This document shows, in pieces, positions 33,865 through 42,649 of a stretch of 64,000 bases of DNA. This DNA comes from Pyrobaculum sp. WP30. GTDB taxonomy: Archaea > Thermoproteota > Thermoprotei > Thermoproteales > Thermoproteaceae. The stretch lies in the NCBI GenBank assembly GCA_001189275.1, contig CP012158.1:1240001-1304000 (forward strand). The letters run 5' to 3'. Numbering within the stretch: position 1 is the first letter of the stretch; the number at the start of each line of letters is the position of its first letter. Below the pieces are notes generated by a model, which saw nothing but the letters and a program-made list of their open reading frames with translations, searched no databases and was not told the origin of the DNA. A program made the translations under genes and the position numbers.

Positions 33865-34273
33865 CGCTTTGGCTTATCCTGTGGGCGAACTGACGAATTT
33901 TCGGCAACAGGTTTTCTATATGCCACAGCGGATTGACAAATACTATGAGCCAGCCCTTCTTGTTGGGTAACTCAAATATGCCGACTTTGTAGTTGGCGTA
34001 TTTCACGGTGACGTAGTGGAAGTCGCCGAGGTTCTCATCTTGGTTCTGCCTGATGATGTTAATTATTTCAATTAGGTTGGTGACTTGTCTCAGCGTCTTC
34101 GCGGTTAATGTGCTGGGGAGGTGATGTATGAGGGGCACGCCTCGCTCGTCGAGAATCGTCACGCCTTGTATAGCCTCGTTTATGATCTCAGTTACGATAA
34201 TTCGCTTGAGGTCCGTGGCCGCCGAGGTCTTGTTGTCTGTCCTATGTGGCGAAACGTAAATTACCACGAACAT
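33857..34273 (-). CDS. 138-residue protein, Roadblock/LC7-like
   Basis: Alternating strand/helix pattern: GVTILDERGVPLIHHLP then a long helix (TAKTLRQVTNLIEIINII) and DFHYVTVKYANYKVGIFELPN/KGWLIVFVNP. This resembles Roadblock/LC7 folds that partner with small GTPases (inference from pattern, not from a clear motif). It is divergent from polB1; a TATA box CTTATAAAG is 20-25 nt upstream. The start could also be the in-frame GTG at 34267. Confidence 0.5.
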   Translation of the reverse strand: MFVVIYVSPHRTDNKTSAATDLKRIIVTEIINEAIQGVTILDERGVPLIHHLPSTLTAKTLRQVTNLIEIINIIRQNQDENLGDFHYVTVKYANYKVGIFELPNKKGWLIVFVNPLWHIENLLPKIRQFAHRISQSVT

Positions 34274-34353
34274 CCATGTAGGAATACTTTATAAGCTTTA
34301 ACGCCGGCGATATTACCGCCAATTTCGTTTTTAACCCTCACCCACTAATAGAC

Positions 34354-36918
34354 GTGGGCGAGTTCGAGGAGGAGTTTGAAGAATTTGAGGAAGAGGTTAA
34401 GGAATACGAGGGCGAGGCGATCGAGGAAAGCCGGATTAAAGGCGTCATCTCTAACACCATACCCCCATCTGTTGTTTTATCCATTGTCTACGACGGAGCT
34501 GAGGGGAAGGCCCTCGTGAAGCTCTATGACCCAGTCGGCGATACTGTGTATTACTGGTACGACAACACGGGACACCGGCCTTACCTCATCACCAACAAGA
34601 CGCCTGAAGAGATAGCGGAAAAGATGCCCGAGGTGCTACGCCGCCCGGGCTTCAGCCACTTCGACGTGGAGGAGAAATACGACGCTTTACACGACAAAAA
34701 AATCCTAGTTACGAAGGTATATGCCAAAGACCCGCTCTCCGTCGGCGGCGGGAAGAACTCGTTGAGAGACATATTGAGAGAGACTTGGGAGTCTAGGATA
34801 AAGTACCACCACAGCTACCTCTTCGACCGCAACATCATCCCAGGGATGTGGTACCGGTCAAACGGCAATGGGCTGACCCCCGTGGAGATCTCCATCCCGC
34901 CGGAGATCAAGTCGACACTCGGCAACGTGTTCCAGCCAGAATACGGCAAAATCGCCGAGGAGTGGATCCCGCTGTTCCAAGCGCCGGTGCCCCACATCCG
35001 GAGAGTGGCCATAGACGTCGAGGTGTACACGCCTCAGGAGAACAAGATACCCGATCCGCGGGAGGCGGAGTATGAGGTCATCTCGGTGGCGCTTGTAGGC
35101 AGCGACGGGCTTAGACGCGTATTAATGCTACGCAGGCCGGGCAACGACGCAGAATTGAGATACAGACCGGACTACGAGGTAATATTTTTCGATAGCGAAT
35201 ACGAGCTGATTAGAGAAGTGTTGAAGACGATTACGCAGTACCCCGTAGTTGTGACGTTCAACGGCGACAACTTCGACTTGCCCTACATCTACAACAGGGC
35301 TCTAGCCCTGGGAATATCCAAGGAGGAGATACCTATAGCGGCTAAGAGAGACTACGTCAGCGTGGCGCCCGGCGTCCACATAGACATGTACAAGTTTTTC
35401 GCGATTAAGGCGATAGAGGCGTATGCGTTCGGCGGGGTCTACAGGGGGGAGAGGGGACTTGACGGCATTGCGTATGCTATCCTAGGCGTGGGCAAGCTTG
35501 AGAGGCAGAAAAACGTCTCTAGGATGGGCTACTGGGAGCTTGCCGAGTATAACTACAGAGACGCGTTGATAACGCTCTACTTCACCCTGTACAACGGCGA
35601 GATGGTCATGAAGCTCATCTTGCTCCTCTCAAGAATCGCCAAGATGCCTATTGAAGACATCACCAGGTCGCAGGTCTCTGCGTGGATTCGGAACATGCTC
35701 TACTACGAACACAGAAGGAGGGGCTGGCTCATACCCAACAAGGAGGATATCTTGAAGGAAAAGGGGTCTGTGCACACCAAGGCCATCATAAAGGGCAAGA
35801 AATACGCCGGTGCTGTCGTGTTGGACCCGCCGCTGGGCATATTTTTCGACGTGTATGTGCTAGACTTCGCCTCTCTGTACCCCACAATAATAAGCAAGTG
35901 GAACCTGTCTTACGAAACCGTCAACTGCAAGCCCGACGCCGAGAGGCCCTTACCCGAGCTCCCACACACCGTGTGTCGCGACAAGCCCGGCCTCACAAGC
36001 ACGCTTGTCGGCATTTTGAGAGATCTTAGAGTTCATGTCTACAAGAAGCTAGCTAAAAAAGCGCCGACCCCCGCCGAGAGACAGCTCTACGACGTGGTGC
36101 AGAGCGCCATGAAGGTTTTTATAAACGCGTCATACGGCGTCTTCGGCGCAGAGACTTTCCCGCTGTATTGTCCACCTGTGGCGGAGCTCACCACGGCGCT
36201 GGCCAGATACATCATGACCAGCACAGTTCTGAAAGCCACGGAGCTGGGGTTGATACCTGTATATGGCGATACGGACTCGCTGTTTCTATGGAACGTTACA
36301 GAGGATAAAATCAAAAAACTTATTGAATACACAGAGAATATTGGTATAGATATAGAGCTAGATAAAATATATAAATTTGTGATGTTTAGCGGACGGAAGA
36401 AGAACTACCTAGGCGTAACCAAAGACGGCGGCATCATTGTCAAGGGCATAGTGGCTAAGAAACGCAACGCGCCACCCTTTGTAAAAGAATTAGTGGAAGA
36501 TATTATAAACAACTTGAAAAATATAAATTCGGGAGATGATATAGTAAAAACAAGAGATATAATAATAGCAATGGTGAAAGAGGCCGAGACCAAGATAAAA
36601 GAGAAGAAGATCACGTTAGACAAACTCGGCATAAAAATGGTCCTAAGCAAAAACATAGAAGAATACACCAAAAACAAGCCTCAACACGTGAAAGCCGCCG
36701 AGCAACTCATGAAATACGGCATCAATGTGGGCAAGGGCGACGCAATAATCATAATAAAAACCAAGGACTCCGCGGGGGTCAAGCCAATCCAGCTTGCGAG
36801 GATAGACGAAATAGACGAGAAGAAATATCTAGAATACGTCAGCACGTCTCTTGAACAGATACTTGAGGCGATGGGCGTATCTATCGAGGAGCTTAGAGGC
36901 GCGACACGTCTAATCTAA
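34354..36918 (+). CDS. polB1: Family B DNA polymerase, PolB1 type (replicative)
   Basis: 854 residues, GTG start. Acidic N-terminus (EFEEEFEEFEEEVKEYEGEA, about 3-22), then exonuclease: AIDVEVYTP (about 220), FNGDNFDLPYIYNRAL (about 305), YNYRDALITLYF (about 409). Polymerase motifs: DFASLYPTIISKWNLSYE (about 504), KVFINASYGVFGAE (about 587) and YGDTDS (about 636). Catalytic acids intact. Sequence matches the crenarchaeal PolB1, the main replicative enzyme. No intein. The DNA for residues ~650-810 is clearly richer in A and T (AUA, AAA codons) than the rest of the gene, corresponding to the thumb. Confidence 0.95.
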   Translation: MGEFEEEFEEFEEEVKEYEGEAIEESRIKGVISNTIPPSVVLSIVYDGAEGKALVKLYDPVGDTVYYWYDNTGHRPYLITNKTPEEIAEKMPEVLRRPGFSHFDVEEKYDALHDKKILVTKVYAKDPLSVGGGKNSLRDILRETWESRIKYHHSYLFDRNIIPGMWYRSNGNGLTPVEISIPPEIKSTLGNVFQPEYGKIAEEWIPLFQAPVPHIRRVAIDVEVYTPQENKIPDPREAEYEVISVALVGSDGLRRVLMLRRPGNDAELRYRPDYEVIFFDSEYELIREVLKTITQYPVVVTFNGDNFDLPYIYNRALALGISKEEIPIAAKRDYVSVAPGVHIDMYKFFAIKAIEAYAFGGVYRGERGLDGIAYAILGVGKLERQKNVSRMGYWELAEYNYRDALITLYFTLYNGEMVMKLILLLSRIAKMPIEDITRSQVSAWIRNMLYYEHRRRGWLIPNKEDILKEKGSVHTKAIIKGKKYAGAVVLDPPLGIFFDVYVLDFASLYPTIISKWNLSYETVNCKPDAERPLPELPHTVCRDKPGLTSTLVGILRDLRVHVYKKLAKKAPTPAERQLYDVVQSAMKVFINASYGVFGAETFPLYCPPVAELTTALARYIMTSTVLKATELGLIPVYGDTDSLFLWNVTEDKIKKLIEYTENIGIDIELDKIYKFVMFSGRKKNYLGVTKDGGIIVKGIVAKKRNAPPFVKELVEDIINNLKNINSGDDIVKTRDIIIAMVKEAETKIKEKKITLDKLGIKMVLSKNIEEYTKNKPQHVKAAEQLMKYGINVGKGDAIIIIKTKDSAGVKPIQLARIDEIDEKKYLEYVSTSLEQILEAMGVSIEELRGATRLI

Positions 36919-36928
36919 CGCCCAGCCC

Positions 36929-37342
36929 CTACTCAAACGCCTCTTCCTCTTCAGGCGCCGAGAGGCTCTGCACCACGCCTCTGAGAACCTCCTCGGTGGT
37001 GGCGTCGTCTATATACGGAAACACAACCGTGGCGTCGCCAACTTGGAGGCTCTCCCCGGCCCACTGCGCTCCGTGGACGATCTCGAAAATCGGCAACGCG
37101 ACCTCCACCCTGTTCTCCACCCTCTTCGGGGAGTACTTCCTAATCTTCTCCAGCAACTCCCTCGTCAGAGGCGCTGGGTACGACACCGAGTAGTAATCCC
37201 TAAGGATGATGAAATCTGACGACGAGGGATCCCAGGACTTTATCAGTTCTACGGCCACGTCCTTAACCGCCTCCATGACATCCTTATTCACAACCTCCCT
37301 CTTCACCACGCTACTTTTAGAGACCTTAGCAACTACGCTCAC
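36929..37342 (-). CDS. 137-residue protein, unknown, acidic C-terminus
   Basis: Function not recognised. N-terminal half is helical and basic (KSSVVKREVVNKDVMEAVKDVAVELIK), the middle is strand-rich (DFIILRDYYSVSYPAPLTRELLEKI), and the C-terminus is acidic (SAPEEEEAFE). It converges with polB1, 10 nt apart, so it is probably transcribed with the gene behind it. PolB1 of Sulfolobus has small accessory proteins with acidic tails; I note the similarity of plan only. Confidence 0.6.
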   Translation of the reverse strand: MSVVAKVSKSSVVKREVVNKDVMEAVKDVAVELIKSWDPSSSDFIILRDYYSVSYPAPLTRELLEKIRKYSPKRVENRVEVALPIFEIVHGAQWAGESLQVGDATVVFPYIDDATTEEVLRGVVQSLSAPEEEEAFE

Positions 37343-37361
37343 TATGCGCCAACCAGACCCA

Positions 37362-37922
37362 CTATTTAAAACTTAGCCTTCTAAACACAGCGAAGCCTCT
37401 GTAGAGAGCCGCCGCGCTCACCAACGCCGTGTATAGATAGAGAAGAGGCGAGACAAGGAGGGGAAAGGCGGAGGCCGCGACTGCAACCAGGAAAAGGTAG
37501 GCAACCCTCTCGCCGCGTTCCATAAACCCGACGCCCCTAACCTCTACGCCGAGCGCCTCCCCTCTGCACCGTGCGTAGCTTATCGCGTAGGTCCCCACCA
37601 AAGCGACGTAGGTCACCAACGGATCCACGCGTCCCCAGAAGTAGGCTAAATACGCGGCGTCGGAATATCTGTCAAGGAACGAGTCCAGAAAAGCCCCCCC
37701 TCTGGAGGCTACGCCTCTGCCTCTGGCTACTGCGCCGTCTAGCCCGTCTAGCAGACCAGAGACCAATATGAATAGCCACGGCGGGAAGCCGTAGATCAGC
37801 ACCAGAGGCACGCCGCCCCAAGCGACTAGCCCAGACGCCAACGTGAGCAGGTTTGGGCTCAGGGGGATGCGTCTCCCTACCCTGTCCAAGTTCACAACCC
37901 TCCTCAGCTTCTCGGAAACCAC
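37362..37922 (-). CDS. CDP-alcohol phosphatidyltransferase family protein
   Basis: 186 residues with about six hydrophobic segments. The signature DGLDGAVARGRGVASRGGAF then DSFLDRYSD (about 57-86) is the D-G-x2-A-R-x8-G-x3-D-x3-D metal-binding motif. It makes phospholipids from CDP-lipids and an alcohol, probably archaetidylinositol phosphate or archaetidylglycerol phosphate here (family inference). It lies 19 nt downstream of trmY and 20 nt before the next minus gene. Confidence 0.88.
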   Translation of the reverse strand: MVSEKLRRVVNLDRVGRRIPLSPNLLTLASGLVAWGGVPLVLIYGFPPWLFILVSGLLDGLDGAVARGRGVASRGGAFLDSFLDRYSDAAYLAYFWGRVDPLVTYVALVGTYAISYARCRGEALGVEVRGVGFMERGERVAYLFLVAVAASAFPLLVSPLLYLYTALVSAAALYRGFAVFRRLSFK

Positions 37923-37941
37923 TGACGATTATACCCGTTAA

Positions 37942-38421
37942 TTAAGATAGCCTCTTAAGCACATACGCCACATACGCCGCGGCTTGCCAAGACATATACG
38001 GCAACGGCCCAAGCGAGATCCACACGGCGCGTCTAGACAGAAGCTCCTCGTCCTCCGGCGAAAGGCCGTCGTGGTCGCCGAAGATAAACAAGCCGCCGCC
38101 CTCCAGACGCACATCTGAGATGTCTCTACCGCTTTCATGTAGATAGTACACATGTCTGTACCTGGCCAAGATGGCGCGTAAATCGGCCTTAAACGACTCC
38201 TGCGTTAGGAGCCAAGAGGCAACCACGCGCGCCCGGCCGGAGGGCACGGACGTTATGCGGTATGTCGTCCCTTCGCACAGCATTACATACACCTCGCTCA
38301 CGCCGCCGCGGAGAGACTCCACTACAAAATCCACAAGGACGTCGAACCTGCTCTTGACTAGGCTATTGACGTCAATAGACCAAGGACACGCGACGTCGCT
38401 TTTTATCAAAAAAGCACTCAA
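37942..38421 (-). CDS. trmY: tRNA (pseudouridine-54 N1)-methyltransferase TrmY
   Basis: 159 residues from the TTG at 38421 (overlapping the S26e stop). Knot-type SPOUT methyltransferase that methylates pseudouridine 54 in the T loop of archaeal tRNA. The C-terminal SAM knot is seen as LFIFGDHDGLSPEDEELL then VWISLGPLPYMSWQAAAYVAY. A longer start at 38499 would overlap S26e heavily and has no family counterpart. Note that the tRNA-Arg in this window has an intron in that very loop. Confidence 0.88.
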   Translation of the reverse strand: MSAFLIKSDVACPWSIDVNSLVKSRFDVLVDFVVESLRGGVSEVYVMLCEGTTYRITSVPSGRARVVASWLLTQESFKADLRAILARYRHVYYLHESGRDISDVRLEGGGLFIFGDHDGLSPEDEELLSRRAVWISLGPLPYMSWQAAAYVAYVLKRLS

Positions 38422-38714
38422 ATGACTTGTTGAAGCGGCACCCTCTTCTTCCGCTCCTCCCTGGGACGCACCTTGATTATGCCGAAGAACACGGCGCAAT
38501 TAATGCAGTAGCGCTTAGTTACCAAGTACCGCGATATGATGACACCCTGCTTCTCAAGCTCTCTGGCCAAGTCAGGCGGCACGGGGGAGTAGGGGACGGT
38601 CAACCTCACCGACTTAGACCTCGGCGTTACCTTTCCACAGTTATCGCAATATACATACGGCTCTCGTCCCTTGCCGCCCTTCTTACGGCCTCTGTTTTTG
38701 CGCTTTTTCGGCAC
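38418..38714 (-). CDS. rps26e: 30S ribosomal protein S26e
   Basis: 98 residues from GTG 38714, chosen because a TATA box (AAATTTAAAAACC) is centred 24 nt upstream; the longer frame has no family match. Basic N-terminus PKKRKNRGRKKGGKG, then zinc ribbon CDNCGK (about 24) and CINCAVFFG (about 67), giving the C-x2-C...C-x2-C pair of S26e. Stop overlaps the TTG start of trmY. Confidence 0.93.
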   Translation of the reverse strand: MPKKRKNRGRKKGGKGREPYVYCDNCGKVTPRSKSVRLTVPYSPVPPDLARELEKQGVIISRYLVTKRYCINCAVFFGIIKVRPREERKKRVPLQQVI

Positions 38715-38751
38715 AACCCCTTTATTAGAACGGTTTTTAAATTTTTCTTGT

Positions 38752-40218
38752 TCAATAGCGTTGAGACAGCCTAAGCCAATTCTCGGCGCGTTTCTCTCTA
38801 CACGCCAAGTCGCGCAGGTCGTATCCGCCCACCGACGCGTCTTCATCCAGGGGGATACCTAAGCTCTCCGCGCCTATGAGCTCTTGGATCTTGACGCCAC
38901 ACTCGTTGTCGCCGCTCCACGGCACCTCTACCACCTTCCCGCTGTTGATGGCGTTTTTCGCGGCCTCCACGTCCACCACCTGCACAATTCTGTTTTTCAG
39001 CTCGTCCCAGGCCCTCCTCCGCAGGCTATCTCCCACAGCCCTCATCAAGGCCCCCACGGCGTCTACAAGCTCGTCGAGTTTTACGGCGTATTTCTCGAGG
39101 GTGTCTCTACGCGTGACGACCACCTGCCTCTTCTCAACGTCGCGCTTCCCTATCTCCACCCTGAGGGGCACGCCCTTGAGCTCCCAGTAGTAGAACTTCC
39201 AGCCCGGGGTCTTGTCTCTTCTGTCATCGACATAGACGCGGATGCCGGCGCCCGTGAGCGCCTTCGCCGCCTCCTCCACCGTAGGCATTATCGTAGGCAG
39301 CTCCTCCTCGCCGTAGAATATCGGCACAACAACCGCCTGTATCGGGGCCAGATTAGGCGGCAACGTGGTGCCTGCGTCGTCGCCGTGTGTGATGAGCATG
39401 GCGGCGATGCTCCTCTCCGATATGCCGTAGGACGTGGTGTGGGCAAGCTTCCTAACGCCGTCGGCGTCTAGATACTCCAACTCGAAAACACGCGTGAAGT
39501 TAGTCCCCAGGTAGTGTACCGTGCCTATCTGCAACGTCCTGCCGTCGGGAAGGACCGTGTCGAAGGCAATTGTGTACTCAGCCCCGGCGAACTTGTCCCA
39601 GTCGGGCCGCTTATTTATCATATACGCCAGACACATCTCGTCAAAAATCCGCCTGTATATCTCCACGGCCTCGCGCACCTGTCTCTCGGCGTCTTCCTTA
39701 TCTACGTGTACTGTATGCGCCTCTTTAAACATGCTGATCTCCCTCAGCCGGATCATGGGATGCGTCATCTTAGTCTCCGCCCTAAATACGCTGACGATTT
39801 GATACAGCCTAAGCGGGAGGTCCTTGTAGTCCTGCACCCACAGCTTAACCATGGGCATTATGGCTGTTTCCGACGTGGGCCTCAGCACAAGCCTCTCGCC
39901 GGCCTCGCCGCCTTTAGAGACCCAAAACACCTCCTTCTCGAAACCCCGTATGTGTTGCGATTCCTTACCGAAAAACTCGTAGGGGATAAACACGGGAAAC
40001 AACACCTCCTCGTGACCAGTCTCGTCGTGGAGACGACGGATTAAATTCTCTACATTTCGCCGAAGCTTCATGCCGTAGGGCCGCCACACGTACGCGCCCT
40101 TTACGGGGTAACGCACGTCGTAGAGCTCCGCCTCGCGCAGAAGCCAGTGAAACCACTCCATCAAGTTCTCCCCAAGCTTCTCCCTGCGGTGAGGCCTCGC
40201 CTCTCTGATAAGCTCCAT
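38752..40218 (-). CDS. proS: Prolyl-tRNA synthetase, archaeal/eukaryotic type
   Basis: 488 residues of a class II aminoacyl-tRNA synthetase. Visible parts: [22 protein letters not shown] (about 40), motif 2-like [27 protein letters not shown] (about 145-171), motif 3 region ([14 protein letters not shown], about 280) and the C-terminal anticodon domain ([10 protein letters not shown]...[17 protein letters not shown]). It ends in a small zinc-type C-terminal domain (CGVKI...). The S26e promoter begins just past its stop. Confidence 0.95.
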   Translation of the reverse strand: MELIREARPHRREKLGENLMEWFHWLLREAELYDVRYPVKGAYVWRPYGMKLRRNVENLIRRLHDETGHEEVLFPVFIPYEFFGKESQHIRGFEKEVFWVSKGGEAGERLVLRPTSETAIMPMVKLWVQDYKDLPLRLYQIVSVFRAETKMTHPMIRLREISMFKEAHTVHVDKEDAERQVREAVEIYRRIFDEMCLAYMINKRPDWDKFAGAEYTIAFDTVLPDGRTLQIGTVHYLGTNFTRVFELEYLDADGVRKLAHTTSYGISERSIAAMLITHGDDAGTTLPPNLAPIQAVVVPIFYGEEELPTIMPTVEEAAKALTGAGIRVYVDDRRDKTPGWKFYYWELKGVPLRVEIGKRDVEKRQVVVTRRDTLEKYAVKLDELVDAVGALMRAVGDSLRRRAWDELKNRIVQVVDVEAAKNAINSGKVVEVPWSGDNECGVKIQELIGAESLGIPLDEDASVGGYDLRDLACREKRAENWLRLSQRY

Positions 40219-40247
40219 GCCGCTACCTTAAGAAATCTAAATAAAAA

Positions 40248-41012
40248 TTATCCCCGCCTAGCCGACAGGAGCCAGCCGGTGTGCACCACGTCGAAAGTCT
40301 CCGGCCTCAGCTCGCCCGCCACCGGCTTCCAACGGCGCAGAAACACCTCATAAATAGAGACGTCGTAGAAACCAGCCCTTTTCAGCCCCTCTACGCTCTT
40401 GCTCATGTGTTCAACCGTAGTCGAGAAGATCACGACAGCGCCCCCCGGCTTCAACACCTCCACGGCGTGGTCCAGAGCGTTCCAGGGGTCGCCCATGTCC
40501 AGGACAACTGCGTCAACCCGCACCGAGCCGAAGCCAAACTTCACAACATCTCTCAACTGAAGATCTACGTAGTCCATAAGGCCTACGTTTTTAATGTTCC
40601 TCACGGCGATGCGCAGATGTTCAGCCCTCTTTTCAAAACTGTAGACAAGCCCCCAAGGCCTCACGTACCAAGCCAAGACGGCTGTTAAGAACCCCGAGCC
40701 CGTCCCCGCCTCAGCAACCACCGAGCCGGGGCCCACCGCCGCGGCCTTGACTATGTAAACGGCGTCTTTGGGATATATGGCCTGGGCCCCCAGGCGGAAC
40801 CTGTGCTCAATAACATCAAACACGGAGGCAGGCACTGCCCTAAACCTCACGCCAATCGACGAAACCACCGAGGCCCCATGCGGCGTCCCAACCAAGGCGT
40901 CGGTGTCTACATACCCCCTAATAGTCTGAACACTCCCCTGGCCCGCCCTCACCACGGCCTTATACCCCCCACGCTCTTCAATTAACAAAACCCAGTCCCC
41001 ACGCCTAAACAC
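40248..41012 (-). CDS. trmI: tRNA (adenine-58/57 N1)-methyltransferase TrmI
   Basis: 254 residues. N-terminal small barrel, then SAM-binding fold: motif I VVAEAGTGSGFLTAVLAW (about 98-115), acidic motif II YSFEKRAEHLRIAVRNI (about 123-139) and VDAVVLDMGDPWNALDHAVEVLKPGG (about 158-184). TrmI methylates adenosines 57/58 of the T loop and stabilises hyperthermophile tRNA. A gap of 29 nt separates it from proS downstream. Confidence 0.92.
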   Translation of the reverse strand: MFRRGDWVLLIEERGGYKAVVRAGQGSVQTIRGYVDTDALVGTPHGASVVSSIGVRFRAVPASVFDVIEHRFRLGAQAIYPKDAVYIVKAAAVGPGSVVAEAGTGSGFLTAVLAWYVRPWGLVYSFEKRAEHLRIAVRNIKNVGLMDYVDLQLRDVVKFGFGSVRVDAVVLDMGDPWNALDHAVEVLKPGGAVVIFSTTVEHMSKSVEGLKRAGFYDVSIYEVFLRRWKPVAGELRPETFDVVHTGWLLSARRG

Positions 41013-41032
41013 GAGGGTGGCTTCAACCCTAT

Positions 41033-41521
41033 TTAAAACCTAGCCGCCACGTACCACCTCCGGAAGTATTTCATAACTGCGGCGACGTCTCTATCCCTCC
41101 TAGTTACAACCGCCCGGTAGCTGGTTAACAACACGTCGCCCTCCTCAAACCCGGCGGCCGAGGCGGAAATCGCCAGCGGCATAACCACGTCAGACATCAC
41201 CTTATACAGAGGCTCCCTCCCCCTAGTCTTCAGCACCAGACACAGCCTGTAGAGCTCCGGCAACACGTCAGAAAGCAACTCACACCTAGGAACACCCCCA
41301 AGCCGCATCCCCAACATGGAATTCGCCAACACGTCGGGCACATCCCCCCCGATCCTTACAGCTAGGTAAGACACCATCTCCGGCGTAACCACCCTAGCAA
41401 GCCGAAGCCTGAGGAGACTCCGCGGCGGCAGGATCGAAGTGCCGACAATGGCTAAGTAGGCAAACTCCGCAGCAAGCCCCCACAACACCCACCTCACCTT
41501 GCTGTCCAACGCAGACAACAC
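41033..41521 (-). CDS. 162-residue protein of unknown function
   Basis: No family recognised. One hydrophobic segment near the N-terminus (WVLWGLAAEFAYLAIVG, about 11-27) could be a membrane anchor, and a second weaker one lies near 112 (SDVVMPLAISASAAGF). The C-terminal part is basic (VVTRRDRDVAAVMKYFRRWYVAARF). It is 20 nt upstream of trmI on the same strand, so probably co-transcribed, and divergent from tRNA-Arg. Confidence 0.6.
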   Translation of the reverse strand: MLSALDSKVRWVLWGLAAEFAYLAIVGTSILPPRSLLRLRLARVVTPEMVSYLAVRIGGDVPDVLANSMLGMRLGGVPRCELLSDVLPELYRLCLVLKTRGREPLYKVMSDVVMPLAISASAAGFEEGDVLLTSYRAVVTRRDRDVAAVMKYFRRWYVAARF

Positions 41522-41619
41522 GACGAAGAGAGATAAACCCCATAAATAGCCGACATGTAGCGCAGAAGGCGTAAACGCCGCTCAAAAAACTTAAAAACAG
41601 CCACATTAAAACTACGCAA

Positions 41620-41741
41620 GGGCCCGTAGCTCAGTCAGGATAGAGCGGCGGAGGACCCAGCCTCCGGTCCGCCGTGCCTCCTAAGCCGTAGGTCGTGGGT
41701 TCACGGCGAGAGCCGGCCTACGAATCCCACCGGGCCCGCCA
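41620..41741 (+). tRNA. tRNA-Arg(CCT) with introns in anticodon stem and T loop
   Basis: Acceptor GGGCCCG (41620-41626) pairs with CGGGCCC (41731-41737); discriminator G and CCA encoded at 41738-41741. D stem GCTC/GAGC (41629-41632/41643-41646). Anticodon stem forms as GCGG (41648-41651) plus C41677 against GCCGT (41685-41689), so an intron of 25 nt occupies 41652-41676 (position 30/31). The loop reads C-T-CCT-A-A, anticodon CCT at 41680-41682. T stem GTGGG (41695-41699) pairs with CCCAC (41726-41730); the loop TTC..GAAT is split by a second intron of about 19 nt (41703-41721), near position 56/57. TATA-like ACTTAAAAAC is 26 nt upstream; T5 tract (41743-41747) follows. Confidence 0.88.
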
Positions 41742-41742
41742 G

Positions 41743-41747
41743 TTTTT
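41743..41747 (+). terminator. Oligo-T terminator after tRNA-Arg
   Basis: A run of five T directly after the encoded CCA, the usual archaeal termination signal on the non-template strand. Confidence 0.5.
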
Positions 41748-41773
41748 ATCAAAGCCCCAACGGCGTACTTCGG

Positions 41774-41977
41774 TTACGTGGCCGCTGGCTCTCCGTGCGG
41801 CCTTTTGAGGCGGGGGTATGTTTTTAGGAGGATGTAGTGGGCTAGTAGCGCCGTCGACACGGCGACGAGGACGTTAATCCAGAGGATTTGAGGCAGAGGG
41901 CTGGAGAGGGGTGCTGGCGTGGTTGTTGCGCCGGCGGAGGCGGCGGTGGATGTGTAGGTTGGATTTGCTGGCTGGGG
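41774..41977 (-). pseudogene. Orphan C-terminal Pro/Thr linker and membrane anchor
   Basis: 67 sense codons and a TAA, in the same frame as bud32 and directly after its TAG. No start codon precedes the hydrophobic part (only a GTG inside it). The peptide is a Pro/Thr/Ser/Ala-rich linker (TTTPAPLSSPLPQ) then a transmembrane segment (ILWINVLVAVSTALLAHYIL) and a basic end (LKTYPRLKRP). Such tails are found on archaeal cell-surface binding proteins. Either it is a left-over of such a gene beside the tRNA, or bud32 is extended by stop read-through. The first is more likely. Confidence 0.5.
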
Positions 41978-42607
41978 CTATGTTCGTTCTGCGTAGCGGC
42001 CTGATGCTCTTATTTTCGCCACTTCTTTTTCCACGGCGTTTGCCCTTTGGCCCATTTCTTCCCTGTAGCCTGTCCAGAAGAGGTTTCTCAGCTTCTCGGC
42101 TTTGTCCCCGTAGAGGTCCAGCGTCCTCAGCAGGACGTTTACGTCTCTTGCCATTAATATGGCTGTCCTGCGGGTCCACCCCCGCCGTATGTCGCCCAGT
42201 CCGAAGTCTATGAAGTGGAGGTCTCCCCGCGACAGTATGATGTTTGTGGGGGCTAGGTCTCCGTGTATCAGCCCGGCGCGGTGCATCCTGCCCACCAACA
42301 TGCCCACGTCTCTCAGGTGGCTGTAGTCGCCGCGGTTGAGCAACTCGCGTAGGTTTTCTCCGGCTACGTACTCCATTATTATTACGGTTTTTTCGGGGTC
42401 GAAGAAGTACACGGCGGGCGTCTTGACGCCTATTGTGTGGGCCATGTACATATTCCGCACCTCGTTTATGGTCCTCCGCCTCCTTATCTGGTAGTCCAGG
42501 GCGGGGTCTCGGTATCTCTTCGGCTTGCGCCACTTCAAAACTGCCCTCATCCCGAACCAATCTACGACGTATATCTCGGCCTCTGCGCCCTTGGCCAGGA
42601 GGTCCAC
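41978..42607 (-). CDS. bud32: Bud32/PRPK-type kinase of the KEOPS complex
   Basis: 209 residues. Reduced RIO-like kinase: glycine loop LAKGAEAEIYVVDW (about 4-17), lysine in RAVLKWRKPKRYR, catalytic loop LIHGDLAPTNIIL (about 113-125) and metal motif FIDFGLGD (about 132-139). KEOPS makes threonylcarbamoyl-adenosine-37 in tRNA. The family's usual end (KIRASGRYAER) is reached just before the TAG. Pcc1, another KEOPS subunit, is at 47.1 kb; Kae1 and Cgi121 are not in the window. The next 67 codons in frame encode a membrane-anchor-like tail (see separate entry). Confidence 0.92.
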   Translation of the reverse strand: MDLLAKGAEAEIYVVDWFGMRAVLKWRKPKRYRDPALDYQIRRRRTINEVRNMYMAHTIGVKTPAVYFFDPEKTVIIMEYVAGENLRELLNRGDYSHLRDVGMLVGRMHRAGLIHGDLAPTNIILSRGDLHFIDFGLGDIRRGWTRRTAILMARDVNVLLRTLDLYGDKAEKLRNLFWTGYREEMGQRANAVEKEVAKIRASGRYAERT

Positions 42608-42649
42608 GGCGCCTCCTAAAAAGGTATTAAAAATACGTGTAGGAGGTAC

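Noticed and set aside
34354-36918. Intein in PolB1 or PolB3
   Set aside because: Both genes have normal length and unbroken motifs A, B and C.
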